13,979 bases of DNA from Microthrixaceae bacterium (GCA_023264915.1 JAHFUU010000015.1:1-13979), one strand, 5' to 3'; positions 5,656 through 13,068 are shown, counted from the first letter of the stretch. Numbers and translations: made by a program. Notes: a model not told the origin generated them from the letters alone.

Positions 5656-5757
5656 CGGTGAAGCCGTCGCGATATGGGCGTCGTGTCGGCTCCCCGATGT
5701 GTACCGCGAGGGGTCCACGGCTGAAGCTCTCGACGGGATCCGCATTGGTCGATCTAC

Positions 5758-6573
5758 CTACGTGGTGCAACCGTCCAAGAACGCGGCTAGCGCGGTGGTG
5801 ACCTCGACTGGCCTCTCGAGCGGCGTGTGGTGACCGGCACCAGGGATAACTTCGAGGATGGCTCTCGGGATGCTGGCGGCCAGCTCTTGGGCGTGCGCCG
5901 GCGGCGTCAGCGCGTCAAGCTCTCCGACCAAGACGAGCGAGGGGACCTCGAGCGCTGCGAGCTTCTCGAGATCGATCTGGCGCCGCTCGATCACGGCTCG
6001 AGTAGCGAGCTCGTAGCCGAGTCGATCATGGGAGAGGCGAAGCGCGACCTCACGTTCGACGAGGTCAGGGTTGGCGTCCCGCCAGGGTGCGCCGAAGAAG
6101 GCAGGCACCGCGAGGTCACGAATGAAGTCCTCGCGGACGGACTCCGGTGCGTACCGCAGTCGATCAAGGTTCGCCGATATCGCCCCGACGCGATCAGGAG
6201 GCTCCGCACGCGCTGAGGTGTCGAGCAGAGCCATCGCGCGGACCAGCTCGGGGTGGTCGATCGCGACCCGCATGAAGACCATGCCGCCCTGGGAGAGCCC
6301 GACGAGGCTGGCGGGGCCTGCATCGAGGCTGGCGATCAGCTCTGCCACATCGCGCGCGAGGTCATCAAGAGACCAGCCGCCGGCATCGAAGGTGGTGCGA
6401 TCGCCATGGCCTGGCCAGTCAAGCGTGAGACAGCGGTATCGATCGCGGAGTGCGTGAACCTGATCATCGAACATGTGCCTGTCACAGGAGAGGCCGTGGC
6501 CGAACAGCACGAGCGGCCCGTGCCCGATGTCGTCGTAGTCATAGACCGTCTTGATGGTCTCGAATCTGGGCAT
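5758..6573 (-). CDS. Alpha/beta-fold hydrolase
   Basis: A 271-aa cytoplasmic serine hydrolase of the alpha/beta superfamily; substrate unknown. The oxyanion motif is FGHGLS (residues 24-29) and the nucleophile elbow is GLSQG with Ser94. The acid is Asp220 (GELDALTP) and the catalytic His is His248 (PGAGHHTPLERP), so the triad is complete. LDWPGHGDR (51-59) is the usual strand-loop after beta-4. The ATG at 6573 is preceded by GGGAGGAG with a short spacer; an upstream in-frame start would add 28 residues without family character. A peroxidase or 3-oxoadipate enol-lactonase-like activity is conceivable but not supported by neighbours. It is followed by about 188 nt of non-coding DNA before the YdeI-like gene. 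Confidence 0.9.
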   Translation of the reverse strand: MPRFETIKTVYDYDDIGHGPLVLFGHGLSCDRHMFDDQVHALRDRYRCLTLDWPGHGDRTTFDAGGWSLDDLARDVAELIASLDAGPASLVGLSQGGMVFMRVAIDHPELVRAMALLDTSARAEPPDRVGAISANLDRLRYAPESVREDFIRDLAVPAFFGAPWRDANPDLVEREVALRLSHDRLGYELATRAVIERRQIDLEKLAALEVPSLVLVGELDALTPPAHAQELAASIPRAILEVIPGAGHHTPLERPVEVTTALAAFLDGCTT

Positions 6574-6676
6574 GGCTCCTCCCTGGGTGAACTTCGGCTC
6601 ATCGCCACAGCGGGGCATGTGCGCGACTGTCAACGACCTCCACCAGCGCCAGTGCAACTATGCCTGTTGAGCATGG

Positions 6677-7690
6677 TCAGGCCTCGTCTGTGAGCTGGAA
6701 GTAGCCGGGGACGTCGGCATGAGGAGTGTCTAGGTAGATCTTCGCCTCGACCGTCGAGAACCGGCCGTGGGCCCAACGCACCTCGACATGACCGGTGACC
6801 TCGCGGTCGATACAGGTAGCGCGGTCGCCGAGCGTGGCGGTCCACGTGACTCTCGGCTGGCCTGCCGGCACACCCTTTACGCACAGCTCCTTCAGGCAGA
6901 AGCTCTGCCGCCAGTCCCAGGGGGTTCCGATGCGAAGTTGCAGCGGTCCCTCCGGGGACGAGCCGAGGACGAAATACGGAGCCGCCCCCAGGCGCAGCAA
7001 TCGCCAGAGCATCTCCTCCTTGCGCGCGTCGGTCGTCATCTGCTGCCGCCACAGGTCCGCAGAGCGCACGGCGACGGTGCCCGACAGCTCTCTCCAGACA
7101 GGCAGCAGTGCCCGGGGCCAGGCCCTGCCACATGTATCCCGGATCCTGGCGATCTGCGCGGCTGTGAGCTCCTGATGCCGGGCCGGCAGCATCTCGAGCC
7201 CGACGAACCGTCTGACGCAGCTGTAGAAGTGATGGAACTCCTCTGGTGCAGACGACGCGTACCACGAGCTCGAATCTGCTCGCTCGGTTCGATCGGCCAG
7301 CCTGCGCAGGAAGAGGTTCGCTGGCGAGCTGTTGGCAAGGATCTTCGACTGGTACTTGCAACTCACCAGGTAGACGTGGTCGACGCGGAGGTCTGCTGGC
7401 AACGCGTCGTAGCCGGGCTGGTGGTGAGGTCCCTTCCATTCGATGAGCAGCGGAGCTCGACCTCTCAATCCCTGTGGGGATTCGAGGAAGGATCGACCGT
7501 TCGCCCAAGCCGCTTCGAAGGCCGCAGCGTGCTCGCCGGTCGCGAAGGCGCCTTCGATGCGGTCCCAATGGCACGGTCTGACGTTTTGCAACTCCCTCGG
7601 GCGGGTAGCGAGCGCGGTGGCGAGGTCGCCGATGCCGGTCATGCCGAGACCGGTGACGATCTCGGTGATCTCGGTGAGGATTCGCGGCAC
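6677..7690 (-). CDS. Putative restriction endonuclease of the R-M operon
   Basis: A 337-aa protein of a family I cannot name. Its place behind a DNA methyltransferase suggests that it is the cognate restriction enzyme. A PD-(D/E)xK-like active site is visible: Glu84 (LIEWKG), then Asp104 followed by a hydrophobic strand and lysine in VDHVYLVSCKYQSK (residues 103-116, Lys112). The usual acidic residue before the lysine is replaced by Ser-Cys. Further conspicuous blocks are KEEMLWRLLRLGAAPYFVLG, the TPWDWRQ motif, HVEVRWAHGRF and YLDTPHADVPGY at the C-terminus. The start is GTG 7690; an in-frame TGA two codons upstream rules out extension. No Shine-Dalgarno sequence is visible, and 140 nt separate it from the methyltransferase stop. 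The nuclease role is inference. Confidence 0.6.
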   Translation of the reverse strand: MPRILTEITEIVTGLGMTGIGDLATALATRPRELQNVRPCHWDRIEGAFATGEHAAAFEAAWANGRSFLESPQGLRGRAPLLIEWKGPHHQPGYDALPADLRVDHVYLVSCKYQSKILANSSPANLFLRRLADRTERADSSSWYASSAPEEFHHFYSCVRRFVGLEMLPARHQELTAAQIARIRDTCGRAWPRALLPVWRELSGTVAVRSADLWRQQMTTDARKEEMLWRLLRLGAAPYFVLGSSPEGPLQLRIGTPWDWRQSFCLKELCVKGVPAGQPRVTWTATLGDRATCIDREVTGHVEVRWAHGRFSTVEAKIYLDTPHADVPGYFQLTDEA

Positions 7691-7830
7691 CGGTCAGCGA
7701 CGAATCAACGAGGCCAGCAGAACGCGGAACCGAAACGGCAGGCCGTGACCCGCGATCGGTGACTGGTCGACACAGGGCACCCGCGGACGCCCAGCCGGTG
7801 CCGTCGGGCGCGACGATGGACTTGACGGTG

Positions 7831-9315
7831 TCACTCGAGTGCCGCCGCATGGCCCAGCTCGGCGTATTCGCGAAGGCGCTTGTGGTCCTGGTTGTTCATG
7901 AGCTCGATGACGTCGAGAACAGGGCGACCCGGTCCTTGCACGACACGCAGCGCCCGGTGGCCGGGCGTTCCCTTGACCGGGGCTTCTGTGGTCAGCAGAA
8001 CCAGAGGCATTCGTCGGCCACTCAGCTGTTGGCTCTCGTTCAGGACAGCGGCCTTGCCGAGTGACTTCCACAAGGTGTCGGCCTTGCGTAGCCCCGAACG
8101 GGTCGAGGTGAACGCGCCAGAGACGTCGAAGGCCCATTGGTCGCCTCGTCGGTCTGATGCCACGAAGCTCAACACGATGCCCAAACCCTTGGGCTTGGAC
8201 TCGGCGCGGATGTCGGAGAACCCGCACTCGGTGAGGAGCACCTCAGCCAGCTCGCGGGCTTGGCGGCCTTCGCGGATGGCGCGGGCTCGAAGGCTTTCGC
8301 TGTCGTTGACAACAGCTCGTGCGGGCAACTCGACCCGCGGAGCCTCGACTGGGCCTTCGGCTGACGCGGCGAGCCTCTGGCGCTCGTCGGCGACGCGTTG
8401 CTCGGCGATGGCCGCGTACTGGTGGTCGGTGTCGAACCCGAGGTAGTGGCGCGCGGTTCGCACTGCGGCGACGGCTGTGCTGCCTGAACCCATGAACGGA
8501 TCGAGGACGACGTCACCTTCGTAGGTGTACAGATCGATCAGGCGCTTCGGCAGATCGACAGGGAAGGGAGCGGGATGGCCCACTCGGGTGGCGCTCTCAG
8601 AAGCGATCTCCCACAGGTCGGTCGTGGCCTCCATGAACTCGTCGCGGGAGATCGTTGCAGTGGATGGTAGGCCCAGCTCGAGTCGTTGCGCTGGCGTGAG
8701 AGCTCTGTCGAAGCGGCCCTTGCTGGCGATGACGATGCGTTCGGTGATGTCACGCAACACCGGATTCGAAGGGCGCTGGAAGGTGCCCCACGCACAGGAC
8801 CCGCCCGCAGCCCGGCCCTTCCACCAGATGACCTCGCCTCGTAGCAGCAGGCCCAGCTCTTGGAGGATCTCGGTCACATCACCTGACAGCGAACGGTAAG
8901 GCCGGCGGCCCAGGTTGGCCACGTTCACAGCTATGCGACCACCCGGCTCGAGCACGCGCTTGCACTCCGCGAAGACCTCACGGAGAAGCTCGAGATACTC
9001 GAAGTAGTCACCCGGGACACCACCGACCCCGAGGTCTTGCTCGTACTGCTTGCCAGCGAAGTACGGAGGAGATGTGACCACCAGAGCGACCGAGTTGGTC
9101 GCGACACGAGACATCTGACGGGCGTCTTCCACATAGATCGCGTCTAGTTCGGTGGGTCGGGTGACGGTCGTGTCAGTCGAGACTTCGGGAGGGACGAACC
9201 GGTCATAGAACGCTGATGCGTCGTGACCCTCGCGGCGTCCTGAACCGAAGTCGGTAGTTGACGTCGGCCGTCGACCCCGCCCGTTGCGCGAGGCGGAGAG
9301 TGGAGTGAGGGTCAT
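7831..9315 (-). CDS. Beta-class DNA methyltransferase with extra C-terminal domain
   Basis: A 494-aa site-specific DNA methyltransferase that protects host DNA by modifying a cytosine N4 or adenine N6. The catalytic motif IV is TSPPY (residues 81-85) and the SAM-binding motif I is DPFMGSGST (about 272-280). The order IV before I defines the beta class, and SPPY fits N4-cytosine enzymes best. Residues 1-50 are a low-complexity leader. The core ends near 310. About 345-470 form an additional domain with FDVSG (396-400) and LVLLTTEAP (438-446) that is not part of the usual methyltransferase. The ATG at 9315 overlaps the upstream RHH gene stop by 4 nt (ATGA), so the two are translationally coupled. 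The recognition sequence cannot be read from the protein. Confidence 0.9.
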   Translation of the reverse strand: MTLTPLSASRNGRGRRPTSTTDFGSGRREGHDASAFYDRFVPPEVSTDTTVTRPTELDAIYVEDARQMSRVATNSVALVVTSPPYFAGKQYEQDLGVGGVPGDYFEYLELLREVFAECKRVLEPGGRIAVNVANLGRRPYRSLSGDVTEILQELGLLLRGEVIWWKGRAAGGSCAWGTFQRPSNPVLRDITERIVIASKGRFDRALTPAQRLELGLPSTATISRDEFMEATTDLWEIASESATRVGHPAPFPVDLPKRLIDLYTYEGDVVLDPFMGSGSTAVAAVRTARHYLGFDTDHQYAAIAEQRVADERQRLAASAEGPVEAPRVELPARAVVNDSESLRARAIREGRQARELAEVLLTECGFSDIRAESKPKGLGIVLSFVASDRRGDQWAFDVSGAFTSTRSGLRKADTLWKSLGKAAVLNESQQLSGRRMPLVLLTTEAPVKGTPGHRALRVVQGPGRPVLDVIELMNNQDHKRLREYAELGHAAALE

Positions 9316-9527
9316 GGTCCGGTGCGGGTGGGCCGTTGCCCAGCGGTTGACAACACCTTGCTGGCAGCTGGAAGACGTTGGAGGTACTCAGTCAGGGCCT
9401 GGGTGACGAGCAGGTTTGCTGACACGTCCCGGTCCGACGCGGCCAGCCGCAGCTGCCTGTGGAGAGACTCGGGTATCCGGACAGCTGTCGCGATCCGTCT
9501 TTCATCGGAGATCCGGGGACGGCCCAT
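9312..9527 (-). CDS. Small ribbon-helix-helix regulator heading the R-M operon
   Basis: A 71-aa CopG/Arc-like protein. The strand is ERRIATAVRIP (residues 9-19), helix A ESLHRQLRLAASDRD and helix B SANLLVTQALTEYLQRL, with a short basic C-terminus. It overlaps the methyltransferase start by 4 nt (ATGA). The usual controllers of R-M systems are helix-turn-helix C proteins; an RHH in that position is less common. I infer that it autoregulates the operon and delays or balances restriction. The ATG at 9527 is supported by TAGGGT 6 nt upstream (leaderless). Alternatively it could be an antitoxin-like protein that restrains the fused domain of the methyltransferase. Confidence 0.8.
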   Translation of the reverse strand: MGRPRISDERRIATAVRIPESLHRQLRLAASDRDVSANLLVTQALTEYLQRLPAASKVLSTAGQRPTRTGP

Positions 9528-9577
9528 GAGCCAACCCTAACCAGGGGGAGTGACGGGATAGTGGATAGTGCGCGCAC
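9528..9577 (-). promoter_or_regulatory. Leaderless promoter and repeat region of the R-M operon
   Basis: On the minus strand TAGGGT (9539 down to 9534) is a TANNNT hexamer exactly 6 nt before the ATG. Upstream lie a tandem repeat of GGATAGT (plus-strand 9556-9562 and 9563-9569) and the perfect palindrome GTGCGCGCAC (9568-9577), followed by ACGCGCGC. These are candidate binding sites for the RHH protein, near or above the -35 position. No standard -35 is seen. Confidence 0.5.
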
Positions 9578-9637
9578 AAACGCGCGCTATGGTCGTCGAC
9601 CCCTCGTCGGCGACTGCCCCCCATGACCACGCCAGCG

Positions 9638-9697
9638 GACCCATGGGTCGACGCGCCACCGGTGGCCCACCCATGGCGCGTACCCCCATCGGTGGCC
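9638..9697. repeat. Two tandem imperfect 30-bp palindrome-bearing units
   Basis: Units 9638-9667 and 9668-9697 match at 22 of 30 positions, both carrying ACCCATGG and CGGTGGCC. Unit one contains two perfect palindromes, GACCCATGGGTC (9638-9649) and GCCACCGGTGGC (9655-9666). GCGCCA (9653-9658) also pairs with TGGCGC (9674-9679). The array lies 24 nt past the stop of the lipoprotein gene and may form its 3' hairpins or serve as a protein-binding site. There is no T-tract. Confidence 0.45.
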
Positions 9698-9720
9698 AAC
9701 TCCAACCAACGCTGCCTCGC

Positions 9721-10218
9721 TCACTGCACGGTGAACGTGACGACGTCGGTGTGCTCCATGTGTCCGTCTTTGGTCTCGTGGCCACACCCGCGGTAGCAGT
9801 AATGGGCGATCACCTTGCCTGACCCAGATGAATCACCTGCGACGATGTGATACGTGCGCGTTCCCCCGCTCCCGACGCTCCCGCCAGAGCTGGACTCGTA
9901 GTCCGATCCGTCGACGCGGCCGTTCTCCACTCCAGCGATCTCGAAGTCATCGCCGATCGAGCTGTTGACGTAAGTGACCACGTCGAACCTACCGCCCGGC
10001 TTGACGGTGGGTCCGGCTACGACGTTGTTGGCGCTCGACGATATGGCGCTCAGGGAGACCGAAGGCGGCTTCGTGCAAGCCGATGCGATGAGTGCCACGA
10101 CGGCCGTGGCCACGACGGCCACCTGCCGGGTTCTGCGGGATCTGGTCCTGCAGTGTCGGCCGGATGTGAGGCTGGTGGCATGGAGCCACGCCGAAACGAC
10201 ATTCGTTGGTCGTCTCAT
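9721..10218 (-). CDS. Small secreted lipoprotein with chagasin/I42-like features
   Basis: A 165-aa exported protein. It has an arginine-rich n-region (residues 20-31), a hydrophobic core VAVVATAVVALIASA (33-47) and Cys48 as the likely lipidated residue. The lipobox is ASAC, with Ala at -3 instead of the usual Leu, so processing is somewhat uncertain. The mature part resembles the chagasin family of cysteine-protease inhibitors: a PGGRFDV strand, an NSSIGDDFEI loop in place of NPTTG, GSGGTRTYHIVA matching the central GxGGT loop, and HYCYRGC where RPW is usual. Two cysteines near the C-terminus (YCYRGC) may form a disulfide. The ATG at 10218 follows a strong AGAGGAGGAG Shine-Dalgarno. It lies 21 nt behind the methyltransferase gene, so co-transcription is likely. 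The inhibitor role is inference. Confidence 0.7.
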   Translation of the reverse strand: MRRPTNVVSAWLHATSLTSGRHCRTRSRRTRQVAVVATAVVALIASACTKPPSVSLSAISSSANNVVAGPTVKPGGRFDVVTYVNSSIGDDFEIAGVENGRVDGSDYESSSGGSVGSGGTRTYHIVAGDSSGSGKVIAHYCYRGCGHETKDGHMEHTDVVTFTVQ

Positions 10219-10239
10219 GCGTTCTCCTCCTCTTTAGGG

Positions 10240-11307
10240 CTAACGGTTCTTGGATGCCGAGTAGACGTGGAACTGGTCGAGCCATTCAGGGGTGACAAGA
10301 TCGACAGCGTCGAAACCAGCTGCTTGCATCATCTCGATGGCGAGCGGTGGTCCCCAGCAATCACCCAGGCCCAGCCCGCCCTGGGAAAGTGAGACGGACA
10401 TGCAATGAAGGGTTGACACCGAGTAGCGCCACGCTCCCAGCGGGTCGGACAGGTTGTCCGCGAGATCGCTCGAGGCCTGCGAGTCGATGCACAAGAAGGT
10501 GCCGCCGGGTCGCAAGGCGGCCCAGATCCCGTCGAGCACCCTCTGAGGATGCGCCTGGTCATGGATGGCGACGATGGCCATCATCAGATCGAACTCACCC
10601 TCGAGGTGCGCTGCGTCCTGCTTCTCGAACCTGACGTTCTGGAGGCCCCACTCCGTTGCCTCTGTTCGCCCGAGCAGGAGGGCGTCATCCATCAGGTCAA
10701 CTCCCACGAAGCGGCTGTCGGGGAAGGCCCGGGCCAACACGTTGACGGCGTGTCCGGCTCCACAACCCACGTCGCACACATCGATCCCGGACTCGAGCCG
10801 TTCTCTGAGGCCTTCGACGAGGGGGACGATGCCGTCGACGAGGGCTGCATCAGCAAAGGCCCGACCCTGGATCGCCATGGCTTTGGCGAACTTCGGGTAG
10901 CGGTCATAGCCCAGCCCACCACCCTCACGGAAGCATTGGATGATCTCGTCCTCGACGGGAGCGAGAAAGCCGACCATCGTCATCCACGCGGCCATGTTGG
11001 ACGGGCCTGCAGCACGGGTGAGATAAGCGGCCCTGCCTTCGGGCAACCTGAATGTTGCGGTCGATGCGTCATAGTCGACGACGCGCCCGCAGGCCATGGC
11101 GCTCAGCCACTCGCGCACGTAGCGTTCGTCGAGCTCGGCCGCCTCGGCTATCTCGTGGCTCGAGGCCCAGGGCATTCCCGACATCGTGTCGAACAGCTTT
11201 GTTCGGTGCCCGATGCTCAACAGCACGGCCAGGAGCCCACTGTTCATCACATCGAGCATCCGGCCAGCGAACTCCTCGGATGACTCGATTGAGCTTGCCA
11301 TCGCCAT
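10240..11307 (-). CDS. SAM-dependent methyltransferase with N-terminal winged helix (Rv2258c-like)
   Basis: A 355-aa two-domain methyltransferase. Residues about 15-95 look like the winged-helix dimerisation domain of the Rv2258c family (SSHEIAEAAELDERYVREWL). The Rossmann domain begins with motif I DVCDVGCGAGHAVNVLA near residue 176 and continues with FVGVDLMDD, LMMAIVAIHDQAHP and LRPGGTFLCID. The length matches the family (about 350 aa). The start is ATG 11307, with GAGGGAG 3 nt upstream; the ATG two codons later has better spacing and is an alternative. A TAGTCT hexamer at 11341-11336 could be the -10. The substrate is unknown. It is followed closely by the lipoprotein gene; the 43-bp repeat copy B lies upstream. 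Confidence 0.88.
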   Translation of the reverse strand: MAMASSIESSEEFAGRMLDVMNSGLLAVLLSIGHRTKLFDTMSGMPWASSHEIAEAAELDERYVREWLSAMACGRVVDYDASTATFRLPEGRAAYLTRAAGPSNMAAWMTMVGFLAPVEDEIIQCFREGGGLGYDRYPKFAKAMAIQGRAFADAALVDGIVPLVEGLRERLESGIDVCDVGCGAGHAVNVLARAFPDSRFVGVDLMDDALLLGRTEATEWGLQNVRFEKQDAAHLEGEFDLMMAIVAIHDQAHPQRVLDGIWAALRPGGTFLCIDSQASSDLADNLSDPLGAWRYSVSTLHCMSVSLSQGGLGLGDCWGPPLAIEMMQAAGFDAVDLVTPEWLDQFHVYSASKNR

Positions 11308-11371
11308 GTGCTCCCTCTTCTGCGCGCTCGGTCGGAGACTAGCGGGCCTACGCCGCGGCTCGACGAGTCAT

Positions 11372-11414
11372 GTGGCTGGGATGGGATCCGCGGCCCCTCA
11401 TCTGTTGGGGCGCT
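11372..11414. repeat. Dispersed 43-bp repeat, copy B
   Basis: This is the partner of copy A at 5613-5655 (36 of 43 identical, ungapped, same orientation). It lies 65 nt upstream of the Rv2258c-like gene, in the gap behind the citrate synthase gene. In this copy GCCCC and GGGGC can pair as a hairpin around TCATCTGTT; copy A keeps the left arm but not the right, so the hairpin is not a conserved feature. Confidence 0.5.
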
Positions 11415-11517
11415 GTCGGCGCTGACACCTGGTTCAGCGTCTAGACCGCTCAGGGTGCCCTGGAGACCTGACGGGTGACGGTGACGGTCGGCAGAGCGCG
11501 GTTCTCAGGGCGCCCGT

Positions 11518-13068
11518 TCAGGTGCCGAGCGGGGGAACCGGTTGTGGCGGCGGTGGGCCCACGTAGCGGGCCGAGGGGCGGATGATGCGGTTGTCAGCAG
11601 CCTGCTCGAGGATGTTGGCACACCAGCCGATGACCCTCGACGAAGCGAACGTGGGGGTGAACAGCTCGCGGGGCAGCCCGCACCGGTCCATCACCACGCC
11701 CGCGTAGAACTCGACGTTCGCATAGAGCTCGCGCCCAGGCTTCAACTCGGCGAGAACATCCACGACGGTGGCCTCGACGCTCACGGCGAAGTCGGCCATC
11801 TCACCCCCCAGGCTCTGCGCCACACCCTTCAACAAGACCGACCGGGGGTCGTCTGTCTTGTAGACGCGGTGTCCGAAGCCCATGATGCGGTCGCCGCTCT
11901 CGACGGCGTTGCGGACCCAGGCGTCGGCGTTGGCGGGATCGCCGATGGCATCGAGCATGTCGAGAGCACGGCTGGGGGCACCACCGTGCAGGGGGCCAGA
12001 GAGGGCACCGATGGCCCCCACGACCGAGGAGCCGAGGTCCGCGCCGGTCGAGGTGATGACACGCGCGGTGAACGTGGATGCGTTGAACCCGTGGTCGATT
12101 GTGGAGATCTGGTATTGCTCGATGCCGCGGGCATGAGCCGGATCGGGTATCTCGCCAGTCAGCATGTACAGGTAGTTGGCCGAGTAGCCCAGCTCGGGAT
12201 GAGGGTCGATCGGTTCGAGGCCTGAGCGGAGCCGGTACAGGGCCATGATCATCGTCGGGATCCCAGCGCAAACCCGCATGGCGTCGGCCTTGAGCTCGTC
12301 TGCGGTGATGTCAAGTGAGGGCTTCATGTCCGCGTCAGCGGCAAGCACCGAGACTGCGGTCCGCAAGGCATCCAGTGGTGCGAAGGTCTTCCCTGCCCCG
12401 GCAATTGCCGGCAGGAGCCCCTTGATGCTGGCGGGCAGGCAGCGGAGCTCGTTCACGCGTGCGACGAACTCATCGTGATGCGTCCGGTCCGGCAGCTCAC
12501 CCTCGAACATCAGGTACCACACGTCCTCGATGGAGCGCTTCTCGGCCAGCTCGACGGCGTTGTACTGGCGGTAGTGATAGAAGCCCTCGATGCCTCGGAC
12601 ATCGCCGACCTCGGTCTCGGCGACGATCACTCCCGCCAGACCTTTCGGTGCTTCCATCTGGCCCGGGGCCTCGACTGGCTCGAGGCTGGCCATCTTCATC
12701 AGGTCGCGCATGGAGACGATGCCGACCAGTGAGTTGTCCTCTACCACCGGTATATGGCGGTAGCCGAAGTCAGACAGGCGGGCAAAGGCCTTGACGACTG
12801 ACTCGTCAGGAGTGACCGTGTAGGGCCGCTCGGTCATCCACTCGGCCACCTTGGTGGCCGTGGCGTCGCCGCCCGCAGCGGCGAACCGAACCGTGTCGCG
12901 CTCGGTGAGGATTCCGATCGGGCGATTGCCGTCGACGACCACCACCGATCCGACACCCTTGTTCTTCATGCGGGTGGCAGCGTCGGAGATGACCGCTGAT
13001 GGGGATGCGGTGACCACCGGGTGGGACATCACCTCGGCGACCGTCCTGATCACGGCACCATCGGCCAT
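11518..13068 (-). CDS. gltA: Citrate synthase with N-terminal CBS domain pair
   Basis: A 516-aa enzyme for the first step of the TCA cycle (oxaloacetate plus acetyl-CoA to citrate). Residues about 5-130 form two CBS motifs (VMSHPVVTASPSAVISDAA; WMTERPYTVTPDESVVKAFA), which commonly bind adenine nucleotides and suggest allosteric control by energy state. The citrate synthase core follows from about 145. His361 (SGPLHGG) and His400 (FGHRVYK) are the conserved catalytic histidines, and DHGFNASTF precedes them. The third catalytic residue, usually Asp in N-V-D-F-Y, is Glu453 (NVEFYAG). The ATG at 13068 has a good AAGGAGAA Shine-Dalgarno; the open frame 35 codons upstream is not family-like. The closest alternative is 2-methylcitrate synthase. 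The gene stands alone, divergent from the sigma factor. Confidence 0.9.
   Translation of the reverse strand: MADGAVIRTVAEVMSHPVVTASPSAVISDAATRMKNKGVGSVVVVDGNRPIGILTERDTVRFAAAGGDATATKVAEWMTERPYTVTPDESVVKAFARLSDFGYRHIPVVEDNSLVGIVSMRDLMKMASLEPVEAPGQMEAPKGLAGVIVAETEVGDVRGIEGFYHYRQYNAVELAEKRSIEDVWYLMFEGELPDRTHHDEFVARVNELRCLPASIKGLLPAIAGAGKTFAPLDALRTAVSVLAADADMKPSLDITADELKADAMRVCAGIPTMIMALYRLRSGLEPIDPHPELGYSANYLYMLTGEIPDPAHARGIEQYQISTIDHGFNASTFTARVITSTGADLGSSVVGAIGALSGPLHGGAPSRALDMLDAIGDPANADAWVRNAVESGDRIMGFGHRVYKTDDPRSVLLKGVAQSLGGEMADFAVSVEATVVDVLAELKPGRELYANVEFYAGVVMDRCGLPRELFTPTFASSRVIGWCANILEQAADNRIIRPSARYVGPPPPQPVPPLGT

Noticed and set aside
6630..7850. A 406-codon minus-strand frame overlapping the putative endonuclease
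   Set aside because: Its translation is Arg/Pro/Gly-rich without motifs and it overlaps, in another frame, a protein with protein-like composition and conserved-looking blocks.
7694..8227. A minus-strand frame spanning the end of the DNA methyltransferase and the gap before the endonuclease
   Set aside because: It is mostly inside the methyltransferase gene. The 140-nt gap itself codes for nothing I recognise, and an in-frame TGA separates it from the endonuclease.
10549..11283. A 244-codon plus-strand frame
   Set aside because: It is fully antisense to the Rv2258c-like methyltransferase, whose SAM-binding motif and family length are clear.
11469..11487. Three TGACGG hexamers in near tandem behind the citrate synthase gene
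   Set aside because: They are too short and simple to separate from chance in this composition.
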